DNA from: DATLFA01 sp039934635
GTDB taxonomy: Bacteria > Actinomycetota > Acidimicrobiia > Acidimicrobiales > WLNW01
NCBI GenBank assembly: GCA_039934635.1
Contig: JBDTLT010000248.1
Span: 1 to 7,928, forward strand
Direction of reading: 5' to 3'
Length of the DNA stretch: 7,928 bases
Numbering within the stretch: the first letter of the stretch is position 1; every line of letters starts with the position of its first letter. Position numbers and translations under genes: made by a program. Shown here in pieces: positions 1 through 5,071 of the stretch. The notes under the pieces are model-generated. The model made no database searches. It had not been told where the DNA came from and worked only from the letters and a program-made list of their open reading frames with translations.

Positions 1-155
1 GACTTCTCCGAATACGACGGCTGATGCGCCGAATTCCCTTGTAAATCGGGCATCTGGTTCCACTACCGGCCGTCGTCATGTTCTTGACGGTGCTGTCGTT
101 CAACCGCTTGGGCGACTGGGCCCGTAAGAAGGTGCTCGGCGAGTCCAAGCTCTAG
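1..155 (+). pseudogene. C-terminal end of ABC transporter permease (DppC/OppC type), frame-disrupted
   Basis: This is the tail of a membrane permease subunit of a peptide/nickel-type ABC importer; the rest lies upstream of the window. The last 37 codons (45-155) are open and contain VVMFLTVLSFNRLGDWAR, close to the C-terminal family pattern of a hydrophobic helix followed by LTVLAFNLLGDGLRD. Upstream the protein only continues by changing frame. Frame 1 gives DFSEYDG to about base 20, frame 3 gives LMRRIPL to about base 41, frame 1 gives KSGIWFHY at 43-66, and frame 3 resumes with PAVVMF. Joined together these read as a sensible permease end, so either the gene is decaying or the contig end contains three single-base indels. 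There is a stop at 42-44 in the final frame. The hairpin just downstream would end its transcript. The family call rests on a short segment; the frame disruption is directly visible. Confidence 0.5.
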
Positions 156-163
156 GGCTCGAA

Positions 164-206
164 CTCGCTGTCAAACGTCGCGAATAACGCGACGTTTGAC
201 AGCGAG
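164..206. terminator. Perfect 19-bp inverted repeat between convergent genes (probable bidirectional terminator)
   Basis: Bases 164-182 and 188-206 are exact reverse complements (19 bp) separated by the 5-base loop AATAA. The hairpin starts 8 bases after the stop of the plus-strand permease and lies 7 bases beyond the stop of the minus-strand gene, so it sits where both convergent transcripts would end. No run of T follows on either strand. It would therefore be the U-tract-less type of terminator often proposed in high-GC actinobacteria. A protein-binding palindrome is the alternative, but the position favours termination. Confidence 0.7.
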
Positions 207-213
207 AACGGAG

Positions 214-705
214 TCAGCGGTCGGGCTTCAGGCGGTCGAGGAGGGACGTGAGTTCGCGGAGACGCTCGACTCCCTCCCGGGCACAGTCCTGCGCCAACTC
301 GAGCACGGTCATCTCGCCGCCGGCGCCCGCACCAGTGACGCGGGCGGTGCGGCTCCACGCTTCGGTCGGCAGCGAGTCGACGACCTGAGCGGCGTGCGTG
401 ACCGCGGTATCGAGCGTGGCCAGCGCGGCGTCGAGCGACGGTGACGCGCCGGCGGTCTCGGCGGTAACGGTGATCGTCGGCTGCTCGAGCACGGCGGCGC
501 GCCGCACGGCGTCGGCGAGGGCGGACACGCGATCGGCGGCGGCCGCGATGAGGCTGGCGGGGGACGGCCCGCCCTCGCCGCGGGCGACGGCTTCGAGGTC
601 GATCGACGGGTCGTTGGCGAGTTCCGCCCGGTAGCGGCGGGGCAGGGACCGTAGGGTGGCGAGGATGGCCTCAGGGGAGAGACTGCGATATTGATCTGGT
701 GCCAT
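214..705 (-). CDS. Hypothetical helical protein (163 aa), weakly DinB-like
   Basis: I do not recognise this gene with certainty. The protein starts MAPDQYRSL, is rich in Ala, Leu, Arg and Glu, and looks mostly alpha-helical: an N-terminal part with LPRRYRAEL, a helix around SPASLIAAAADRVSAL, and a C-terminal pair around VTHAAQVVDSLP and EMTVLELAQDCAREGVERLREL. The spacing and the 'MTVLELAQD...RLREL' end recall DinB-like four-helix proteins, but the metal-binding histidines of that family are absent (one His only). No signal peptide or membrane helix is visible. I chose the ATG at 705; a TTG at 729 would add eight residues and would lie nearer the promoter region. A GAAAGGG stretch lies about 15 bases upstream of the ATG, a long spacing. 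It is divergent from the PI synthase gene and convergent with the permease, so it is probably transcribed alone. Confidence 0.6.
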   Translation of the reverse strand: MAPDQYRSLSPEAILATLRSLPRRYRAELANDPSIDLEAVARGEGGPSPASLIAAAADRVSALADAVRRAAVLEQPTITVTAETAGASPSLDAALATLDTAVTHAAQVVDSLPTEAWSRTARVTGAGAGGEMTVLELAQDCAREGVERLRELTSLLDRLKPDR

Positions 706-815
706 GAGTGTGGTTCCACGCCCTTTCAATAGAGTTCGATCCTTCGCAACTCACACATTGCTCGGATAACCTCGACAGTAACTTCGCCTGCGACGGGCGG
801 ACACCAGGAGTTCGA
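706..815. promoter_or_regulatory. Divergent intergenic region upstream of PI phosphate synthase
   Basis: This 110-base gap separates two divergent genes and must contain at least the promoter of the PI/PIM operon. A possible plus-strand -10 element is TAACTT at 779-784 (TANNNT pattern), with TTGCTC at 758-763 as a weak -35; the 15-base spacer is short. No convincing minus-strand promoter or operator palindrome was found. The promoter assignment is tentative; the divergent arrangement is certain if the two starts are right. Confidence 0.35.
806..810 (+). promoter_or_regulatory. Ribosome binding site AGGAG that sets the PI synthase start
   Basis: AGGAG lies five bases before the ATG at 816. 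It supports that start over the longer in-frame reading from 708, whose extra 36 residues lack family similarity and would begin inside the region expected to hold the promoter. Confidence 0.75.
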
Positions 816-1583
816 ATGTTCGACGGCCATTGGCGGTCTCCGATCGAACGGGGTCTGGCCCCGATCGGCGAGAGCCTGCGCAACGCCGGTATCACTGCCG
901 ATGTCATCACGATCATCGGCATCGCGATGGCAGGCGGCGCGGCCGTCGCCATCGGCACCGGCAATCTTCGTCTCGGGCTCTTGTTGTTGATCCTCACGGG
1001 CGTTCCCGACGCGCTCGACGGTGCGGTCGCCAAAGCGTCCGGTCTGTCTTCCAAGCGGGGCGCGTTCTTCGATTCGGTCTCCGACCGCCTCACTGACGCA
1101 TTGCTCTTCGGCGGCATCGCATGGCATTTCGCGTCGACGCGCCCGGGTCATCTCGTCATGTTGCCGGTTGCGCTGATGGCCGTGGCGATGCTCATCTCGT
1201 ATCAGCGCGCCAAAGCCGAGTCGCTGGGCTACGACGCCAAGGGCGGGTTGATGGAGCGCGCCGAGCGATTCATCATGCTCGGCTTCGGTTTGTTGTTCAG
1301 CGAATTACTGGTCGGCGTGTTGTGGGTCATGTTGGCCCTCAGTGCGGTCACGGCCGGGCAACGCTTCGTCAAGGTGTGGCGCCAGGCCAGCCGCGAACGC
1401 GTCGTGCCGATCACCCAACGGCAGATGCAACGCCAACTCCAACGCAAGCGGCGCCGCGAGCAGCGCGCGGCACGCCGGCGCACCACGCGCCTGCGACCGA
1501 CATTGCGGGAGCGCACCTCTGCGACCCAGAGGGACCGCCCATCCACGACGAGCGATCGTGAACGTCCACCGCGTAAGCGGTGA
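816..1583 (+). CDS. pgsA1: Phosphatidylinositol phosphate synthase (CDP-alcohol phosphatidyltransferase, PgsA1 type)
   Basis: This membrane enzyme is expected to transfer a phosphatidyl group from CDP-diacylglycerol to inositol 1-phosphate, giving phosphatidylinositol phosphate, the precursor of PI and PIMs. The 255-residue protein has several hydrophobic helices (about 27-48, 51-63, 92-106, 112-128, 153-180). The CDP-alcohol phosphatidyltransferase motif spans residues 65-90: D65, D68, G69, A72, K73, G82, D86 and D90. The usual DGxxAR is DGxxAK here. SYQRAKAESLG (128-138) and MERAERF (146-152) match the later conserved part of actinobacterial PI phosphate synthases. From about 183 to the end is a very Arg/Gln-rich hydrophilic tail, so the protein is longer than the roughly 217-residue M. 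tuberculosis enzyme. It overlaps the next gene by four bases (GTGA). The PIM genes downstream favour PI phosphate synthase over phosphatidylglycerophosphate synthase. Confidence 0.88.
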   Translation: MFDGHWRSPIERGLAPIGESLRNAGITADVITIIGIAMAGGAAVAIGTGNLRLGLLLLILTGVPDALDGAVAKASGLSSKRGAFFDSVSDRLTDALLFGGIAWHFASTRPGHLVMLPVALMAVAMLISYQRAKAESLGYDAKGGLMERAERFIMLGFGLLFSELLVGVLWVMLALSAVTAGQRFVKVWRQASRERVVPITQRQMQRQLQRKRRREQRAARRRTTRLRPTLRERTSATQRDRPSTTSDRERPPRKR

Positions 1584-2518
1584 AGACTTCTTGCGTCGTC
1601 GCCACCTATAAGGCGGCCGCCGCCCTCTGTCGCGTCGCGCCGGCGGTGACGTCGCGCGTCGCCTATCCGATCGGTGCCGCCGCGGCCGCGTGGCAGCGCG
1701 AGCCGCGCCAGATCGCCGAACGCAACCTGCGCCGCGTGATGGGCGCGGGGTTGCACGGCCGCGAACTGCGGCGCCTGTCGCGCGAAGTCTTCGTGTCATA
1801 TGCCCGCTACTACGTCGACAGCTTCAGCTTGCCCAGTCGCAGCGCCGAAGAGATCGAGCAGGGCTTCACCGTCGATGGCTACCACCACGTCGAGGCCGCG
1901 CTCGCCGGCGGCACCGGGCCGATCCTGGCGCTGCCGCATCTCGGCGGATGGGAGTGGGCGGCGTTCTGGTTGACCCGCATCAAGGGCGAGCGCGTCAGCG
2001 CGGTGGTCGAAGAATTGCGCCCGCCGGAGTTGTTCGAGTGGTTCACCGGCTTGCGCCGCGATCTGGGCATGGATGTCATCCCCCTCGGTGCGGGCGCGGG
2101 CGCGGCGGTGGTCAAGGCCATCAAAGCGCGCCACATCACGTGCCTGTTGACCGATCGCTATCTCAGCGGTGGGGGCGTGCCGGTCGAGTTCTTCGGCGAG
2201 CGCACGTTGTTACCCGCCGGGCCGGCGACGCTGGCGTTGCGTACGGGCGCGCCGCTGCTGCCGTCGGCCGTCTATTTCCGGCGCGGCGGTGTCCATGGCG
2301 TGGTGCGGCCGCCCGTCCCCGTGCACCGTGAGGGCAAGCTGCGCGACGATGTCGCTCGTGTCACCCAACTCATGGCCCGCGAGCTCGAGGGGTTGATCGC
2401 GGCCGCGCCCGAACAGTGGCACCTGCTGCAACCCAATTGGCCGAGCGACTACACCGCGCTGGGTCGAGCGGTGCCGGCACAGTTCGACGACGTGCGCGCC
2501 GACACGACCGTGGGCTGA
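1580..2518 (+). CDS. patA: Phosphatidylinositol mannoside acyltransferase (PatA-like, LpxL/HtrB superfamily)
   Basis: This enzyme is expected to transfer a fatty acyl chain from acyl-CoA to position 6 of the first mannose of PIM at the cytoplasmic membrane. The 312-residue protein shows the lysophospholipid acyltransferase signature HLGGWE, with H120 as the catalytic histidine and E125 completing the HX4D/E motif (mycobacterial PatA has HX4D). TDRYLSGGGVPVEFFGE (191-207) and LPAGPATLALRTGAPLLP (211-228) match the substrate-pocket region of the family, and the end QWHLLQPNW (279-287) is also typical. Its length is close to the 316 residues of the M. tuberculosis protein. The GTG start overlaps the stop of the PI phosphate synthase gene by four bases, indicating translational coupling. 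No cleaved signal peptide is evident; the Ala-rich N terminus may lie on the membrane. The acceptor is inferred from the neighbours. Confidence 0.88.
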   Translation: MKTSCVVATYKAAAALCRVAPAVTSRVAYPIGAAAAAWQREPRQIAERNLRRVMGAGLHGRELRRLSREVFVSYARYYVDSFSLPSRSAEEIEQGFTVDGYHHVEAALAGGTGPILALPHLGGWEWAAFWLTRIKGERVSAVVEELRPPELFEWFTGLRRDLGMDVIPLGAGAGAAVVKAIKARHITCLLTDRYLSGGGVPVEFFGERTLLPAGPATLALRTGAPLLPSAVYFRRGGVHGVVRPPVPVHREGKLRDDVARVTQLMARELEGLIAAAPEQWHLLQPNWPSDYTALGRAVPAQFDDVRADTTVG

Positions 2519-2521
2519 CCG

Positions 2522-3604
2522 ATGCGCATCGGCATCATCAGCCCGTACAGCCTCTCGTTGCCCGGCGGCGTGCAAGCACAAGTGCTCGCGCTCGCCCGAG
2601 CGCTCCGCGACAAGGGTCATGATGCTCGCGTGCTCGGCCCGTGCGACGGTCCACCCCCCGACTCGTCGGTGACACCGTTGGGCAACAGCATCCCGACCGC
2701 CGCCAACGGGTCAGTGGCGCCGATCGCTCCCGACCCGTCTGCACAACTACGCACGATCCGCGCGCTGCGCGACGAAGAATTCGATGTCGTGCATCTCCAC
2801 GAACCGATGGCTCCCGGCCCGACGATGACGGCCATGGTGTTCAAAGAGTCGCCACTCGTCGGCACATTCCACGCGGCGGGTGCATCACAGGCATACACAT
2901 GGTTCAACCCCGTCGTGCGTTGGCTGGTGCGCCGACTCGACGTCCGCACCGCGGTGTCCGACGACGCACGCGCGATGGCACAAAAAGCACTCGGCGGCGA
3001 GTACATCGTGTTGTTCAACGGCATCGAGATCGATCGCATCGAACGGACCGTGCCGATCGAGGCCGACACGCCGACGATCTTCTTCGTCGGTCGCCACGAA
3101 CCGCGCAAAGGTCTCGACGTGTTGTTGCACGCGATGGCACTGCTGCCGGCCAACGTCAGGCTGTGGATCGCGGGGGACGGGCCCGACACGCCCCGGCTGA
3201 TGTCGACGGTGGCGGGTGATCCCCGCATCGAGTGGCTCGGCCGCATCTCCGACGAAGAGAAGTTCGCGCGGCTGCGCGGCGCGACGGTGTTCTGTGCGCC
3301 GTCGCTGCGCGGTGAATCGTTCGGCGTCGTGCTGCTCGAGGCGATGGCCGCGCACACACCGATCGTGGCCAGCAACCTTCACGGCTACGCCAATGTGGCC
3401 CGCGCCGACCGTGACGCGGTACTCGTTGCGCCCGACGACAGCGCGGCACTGGCGGGCGCGTTGTCCTCGGTGATCGGTGACCGCGACTTCGCATCGCGGC
3501 TGGTGAAGTCCGGTATCGACCGGGCCGCGGGCTACTCGATGACCGCGCTCGCGGAGCTCTATCTCGATCTGTACGAAGCCGCGATCGCCAAGTCCGGACC
3601 CTAG
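2522..3604 (+). CDS. pimA: Phosphatidylinositol alpha-mannosyltransferase (PimA-like, GT4 family)
   Basis: PimA transfers mannose from GDP-mannose to the inositol of PI on the cytoplasmic face of the membrane, the first committed step of PIM synthesis. The 360-residue protein has a GT-B fold signature. The N-terminal domain has PGGVQ (14-18), NGSVAPI (62-68), HLHEP (91-95) and TFHA with H118, the same position as the critical His of M. smegmatis PimA, followed by AVSD (144-147). The C-terminal domain has NGIEID (166-171), the donor-phosphate motif GRHEPRKG (190-197) with R191, R195 and K196, and CAPSLRGESFGVVLLEAMA (258-276) containing the E265-x7-E273 motif. The ATG is three bases after the acyltransferase stop, so it is in the same operon. 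It lacks the extra C-terminal tail of mycobacterial PimA. The sequence match and the pgsA1-patA-pimA order make the assignment strong. Confidence 0.93.
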   Translation: MRIGIISPYSLSLPGGVQAQVLALARALRDKGHDARVLGPCDGPPPDSSVTPLGNSIPTAANGSVAPIAPDPSAQLRTIRALRDEEFDVVHLHEPMAPGPTMTAMVFKESPLVGTFHAAGASQAYTWFNPVVRWLVRRLDVRTAVSDDARAMAQKALGGEYIVLFNGIEIDRIERTVPIEADTPTIFFVGRHEPRKGLDVLLHAMALLPANVRLWIAGDGPDTPRLMSTVAGDPRIEWLGRISDEEKFARLRGATVFCAPSLRGESFGVVLLEAMAAHTPIVASNLHGYANVARADRDAVLVAPDDSAALAGALSSVIGDRDFASRLVKSGIDRAAGYSMTALAELYLDLYEAAIAKSGP

Positions 3605-3641
3605 CGGCCCTCTGAGCCGGGCGGCCGGCCCTCGCGGCGTG

Positions 3642-3691
3642 ACCCCTGTCCGAGAGGGGTACACGGAATCTGGCGCCCACAGGGGTACTCT
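3642..3691 (+). promoter_or_regulatory. Repeated AGGGGT elements and possible promoter before lemA
   Basis: The 133-base pimA-lemA gap contains AGGGGTAC at 3655-3662 and again at 3681-3688, plus an inverted copy ACCCCTGT at 3642-3649. The inverted copy can pair with the first AGGGGT (6-bp stem, 7-base loop) or with ACAGGGGT at 3679-3686 (8 bp, 29-base loop), so two exclusive hairpins are possible. TACTCT at 3686-3691 fits a TANNNT -10 element and overlaps the last repeat. This could be an operator-promoter or a weak pimA terminator; the repeats are visible, the role is inferred. Confidence 0.35.
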
Positions 3692-3726
3692 CGTATCCGG
3701 GCCAAGGCGTGGCGGAACGTCTCCTC

Positions 3727-3732
3727 GAGGAG
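3727..3732 (+). promoter_or_regulatory. Ribosome binding site GAGGAG that sets a TTG start for lemA
   Basis: GAGGAG lies five bases before TTG at 3738. It is the right half of the 12-base palindrome CTCCTCGAGGAG (3721-3732). The good spacing and the resulting normal LemA length support the TTG start over the ATG at 3639. Confidence 0.65.
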
Positions 3733-3737
3733 TTGCC

Positions 3738-4289
3738 TTGATCGTTGTCATCGTCATCGTCGTGATCTTGGTCCTGTTGTTGCTGTACGTATTCAGCCAA
3801 TACAACGGGCTGGTCCGCCTCCGCAATCGCGTCGAAGCCGCGTGGGCGCAGATCGACGTGCAACTCAAGCGCCGGTGGGATCTCATCCCCAATCTCGTCG
3901 AGACGGTCAAGGGTTACGCCTCGCACGAGCGTGAGACGTTCGAGCGCGTGATCGCCGCCCGCAACGCGGCGACGACGGCCAGCGGTCCGGCGCAAGCCGC
4001 GCAGAGCGACAACATCTTGACCGGCGCGTTGCGTCAGTTGTTCGCGGTCGCCGAGGCGTATCCCGACTTGAAAGCCAACACCAACTTCTTGCAACTGCAA
4101 GAAGAGTTGACCGGCACCGAAGGCCGCATCGCCTACGCGCGGCAGTACTACAACGACTCTGTGCTGAAATTCAACACAAAGACGCAGACCGTGCCTTCTT
4201 CGATCATCGCCAACATGTTCGGCTTCAAAGAAAAAGAATACTTCGAGCCCGAACAAGAAGCGCGCGCCACACCGCACGTGCAGTTCTGA
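3738..4289 (+). CDS. lemA: LemA family membrane protein
   Basis: LemA proteins are anchored by one N-terminal helix with a helical-bundle domain on the other side; their molecular role is not settled. From the TTG start the protein has 183 residues, the usual family length. A very hydrophobic helix (about 2-19, rich in Ile/Val/Leu) begins at the start. It is followed by QYNGLVRLRNRVEAAWAQID (21-40), the family signature QLKRRWDLIPNLVETVKGY (42-60), AYPDLKANTNFLQLQ (107-121), TEGRIAYARQYYND (127-140) and a C terminus with IIANMFGF and EYF. This is a complete LemA domain. Starting at 3639 would put 33 unrelated polar residues before the helix. The next gene is an M48/HtpX-like protein, a common partner of lemA, separated by 34 bases. 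A promoter of its own is possible in the gap after pimA. Confidence 0.9.
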   Translation: MIVVIVIVVILVLLLLYVFSQYNGLVRLRNRVEAAWAQIDVQLKRRWDLIPNLVETVKGYASHERETFERVIAARNAATTASGPAQAAQSDNILTGALRQLFAVAEAYPDLKANTNFLQLQEELTGTEGRIAYARQYYNDSVLKFNTKTQTVPSSIIANMFGFKEKEYFEPEQEARATPHVQF

Positions 4290-4323
4290 TCATTCTTCCG
4301 TCTGTCTGATCGTCGCGCGCGTC

Positions 4324-5064
4324 ATGGATTCATCGAGCCTCAAGTTGCTTGCACCGTTCGGTGTGCTGATTGCCGTCGTCGTGTTCATCGTCACGTTCGC
4401 GGTCGGTGTTCCGCTGGTCGTGGCCGCGGCCGCGGGTGTGGTGTTGGGCGTTACCATCGTCGTGCTGTTGTTCCATCAGGCCGATGCACTGGTCTTGAAA
4501 GGTCTCCGAGTGCACACTGCAGATGCCCGCACGCAACCGCGCGTACTCAACGTGCTCGACGGTTTGTGTGATTCGCACGGCTTTCGCAAACCGGTCGTCG
4601 TGATCGTCGATGACCCGGCCCGCAACGCGTGCGGTTTCGGTCGGCGTCCGCATCACGGCACGCTCGCTTTGACATCTGGTCTCCTCGAGAGCCTCGACCG
4701 CTTGCAACTCGAAGGCGTGTTGGCGCGCGAGTTGACGGCGCTGGGCGCAAAGTCTCGAACGGCGGCGACCACCGTCGTGTCGTTGCGCCGTGTGTTGCCA
4801 CGCCGTATGGGCGACGCGGTCGTACAACGCGTGCAAGGTGAAGAGCGGTCGGTGCGCGACGATTTCGAAGCAGTTCGTTACACGCGCTACCCACCCGGTC
4901 TGGCGGCCGCGTTGGCAACGATCGCCGCCGGTTCGCCCGCGGTGGCCGGCGTCAATCGAGCGGCGCGTCATCTGTGGATCGTCGACCCGGCCGAATCGAA
5001 CGACGAACGCACTGCCGATCCCTGGCCTGTCACCTTGCGCGTCGACGCGCTACGGGAGCTCTGA
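4324..5064 (+). CDS. HtpX/M48-like membrane protein lacking zinc ligands (probable pseudopeptidase)
   Basis: The protein (246 aa) has the layout of HtpX-type M48 metallopeptidases: two N-terminal membrane helices (about 8-28 and 31-50), a pre-catalytic segment PRVLNVLDGLCDSHGFRKPVVVI (72-94), PARNACGFGRRPHHGTLALTSGLLESL (98-124), and the active-site helix LEGVLARELTALG (129-141). In active members that helix carries HEXXH; here residues 135-139 are R-E-L-T-A, so both zinc-binding His are lost and only the Glu remains. In the region aligning with ExxAD before AVRLTRYPPG, the third-ligand Glu appears to be S176 (SVRDDFEAVRYTRYPPG). The end HLWIVDPAE...LREL also follows the family, so the protein is full length, not truncated. 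Catalysis is unlikely; a structural or regulatory role beside LemA is inferred. No clear ribosome binding site precedes the ATG. The 7-base gap to the next gene suggests co-transcription. Confidence 0.78.
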   Translation: MDSSSLKLLAPFGVLIAVVVFIVTFAVGVPLVVAAAAGVVLGVTIVVLLFHQADALVLKGLRVHTADARTQPRVLNVLDGLCDSHGFRKPVVVIVDDPARNACGFGRRPHHGTLALTSGLLESLDRLQLEGVLARELTALGAKSRTAATTVVSLRRVLPRRMGDAVVQRVQGEERSVRDDFEAVRYTRYPPGLAAALATIAAGSPAVAGVNRAARHLWIVDPAESNDERTADPWPVTLRVDALREL

Positions 5065-5071
5065 ACCTCAC

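Noticed and set aside
2..130. Open frame 2 at the left edge as a coding region
   Set aside because: It is open but gives no family-like sequence, whereas the other two frames give recognisable permease pieces.
708..815. Longer N terminus for the PI phosphate synthase
   Set aside because: A strong AGGAG sits five bases before the ATG at 816, and the added 36 residues do not look like the family.
3721..3732. Palindrome CTCCTCGAGGAG as an operator or RBS-hiding hairpin
   Set aside because: It has no loop, so it cannot fold on itself as a stable hairpin, and 12 bases of GC-rich symmetry around a Shine-Dalgarno sequence may be chance.
3639..3737. ATG at 3639 as the lemA start
   Set aside because: It adds 33 polar residues before the membrane anchor, covers the probable promoter region, and lacks a good ribosome binding site; TTG at 3738 has GAGGAG at ideal spacing.
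3156..4277. Long minus-strand open frame (373 codons) opposite pimA and lemA
   Set aside because: Same kind of shadow; composition is arginine-rich and without recognisable motifs, while both plus-strand genes are secure.
4790..5071. Upstream in-frame extension of the DUF3048 lipoprotein gene
   Set aside because: It overlaps the M48-like gene in another frame, has no family similarity, and would bury the signal sequence and lipobox that begin right at the ATG at 5072.
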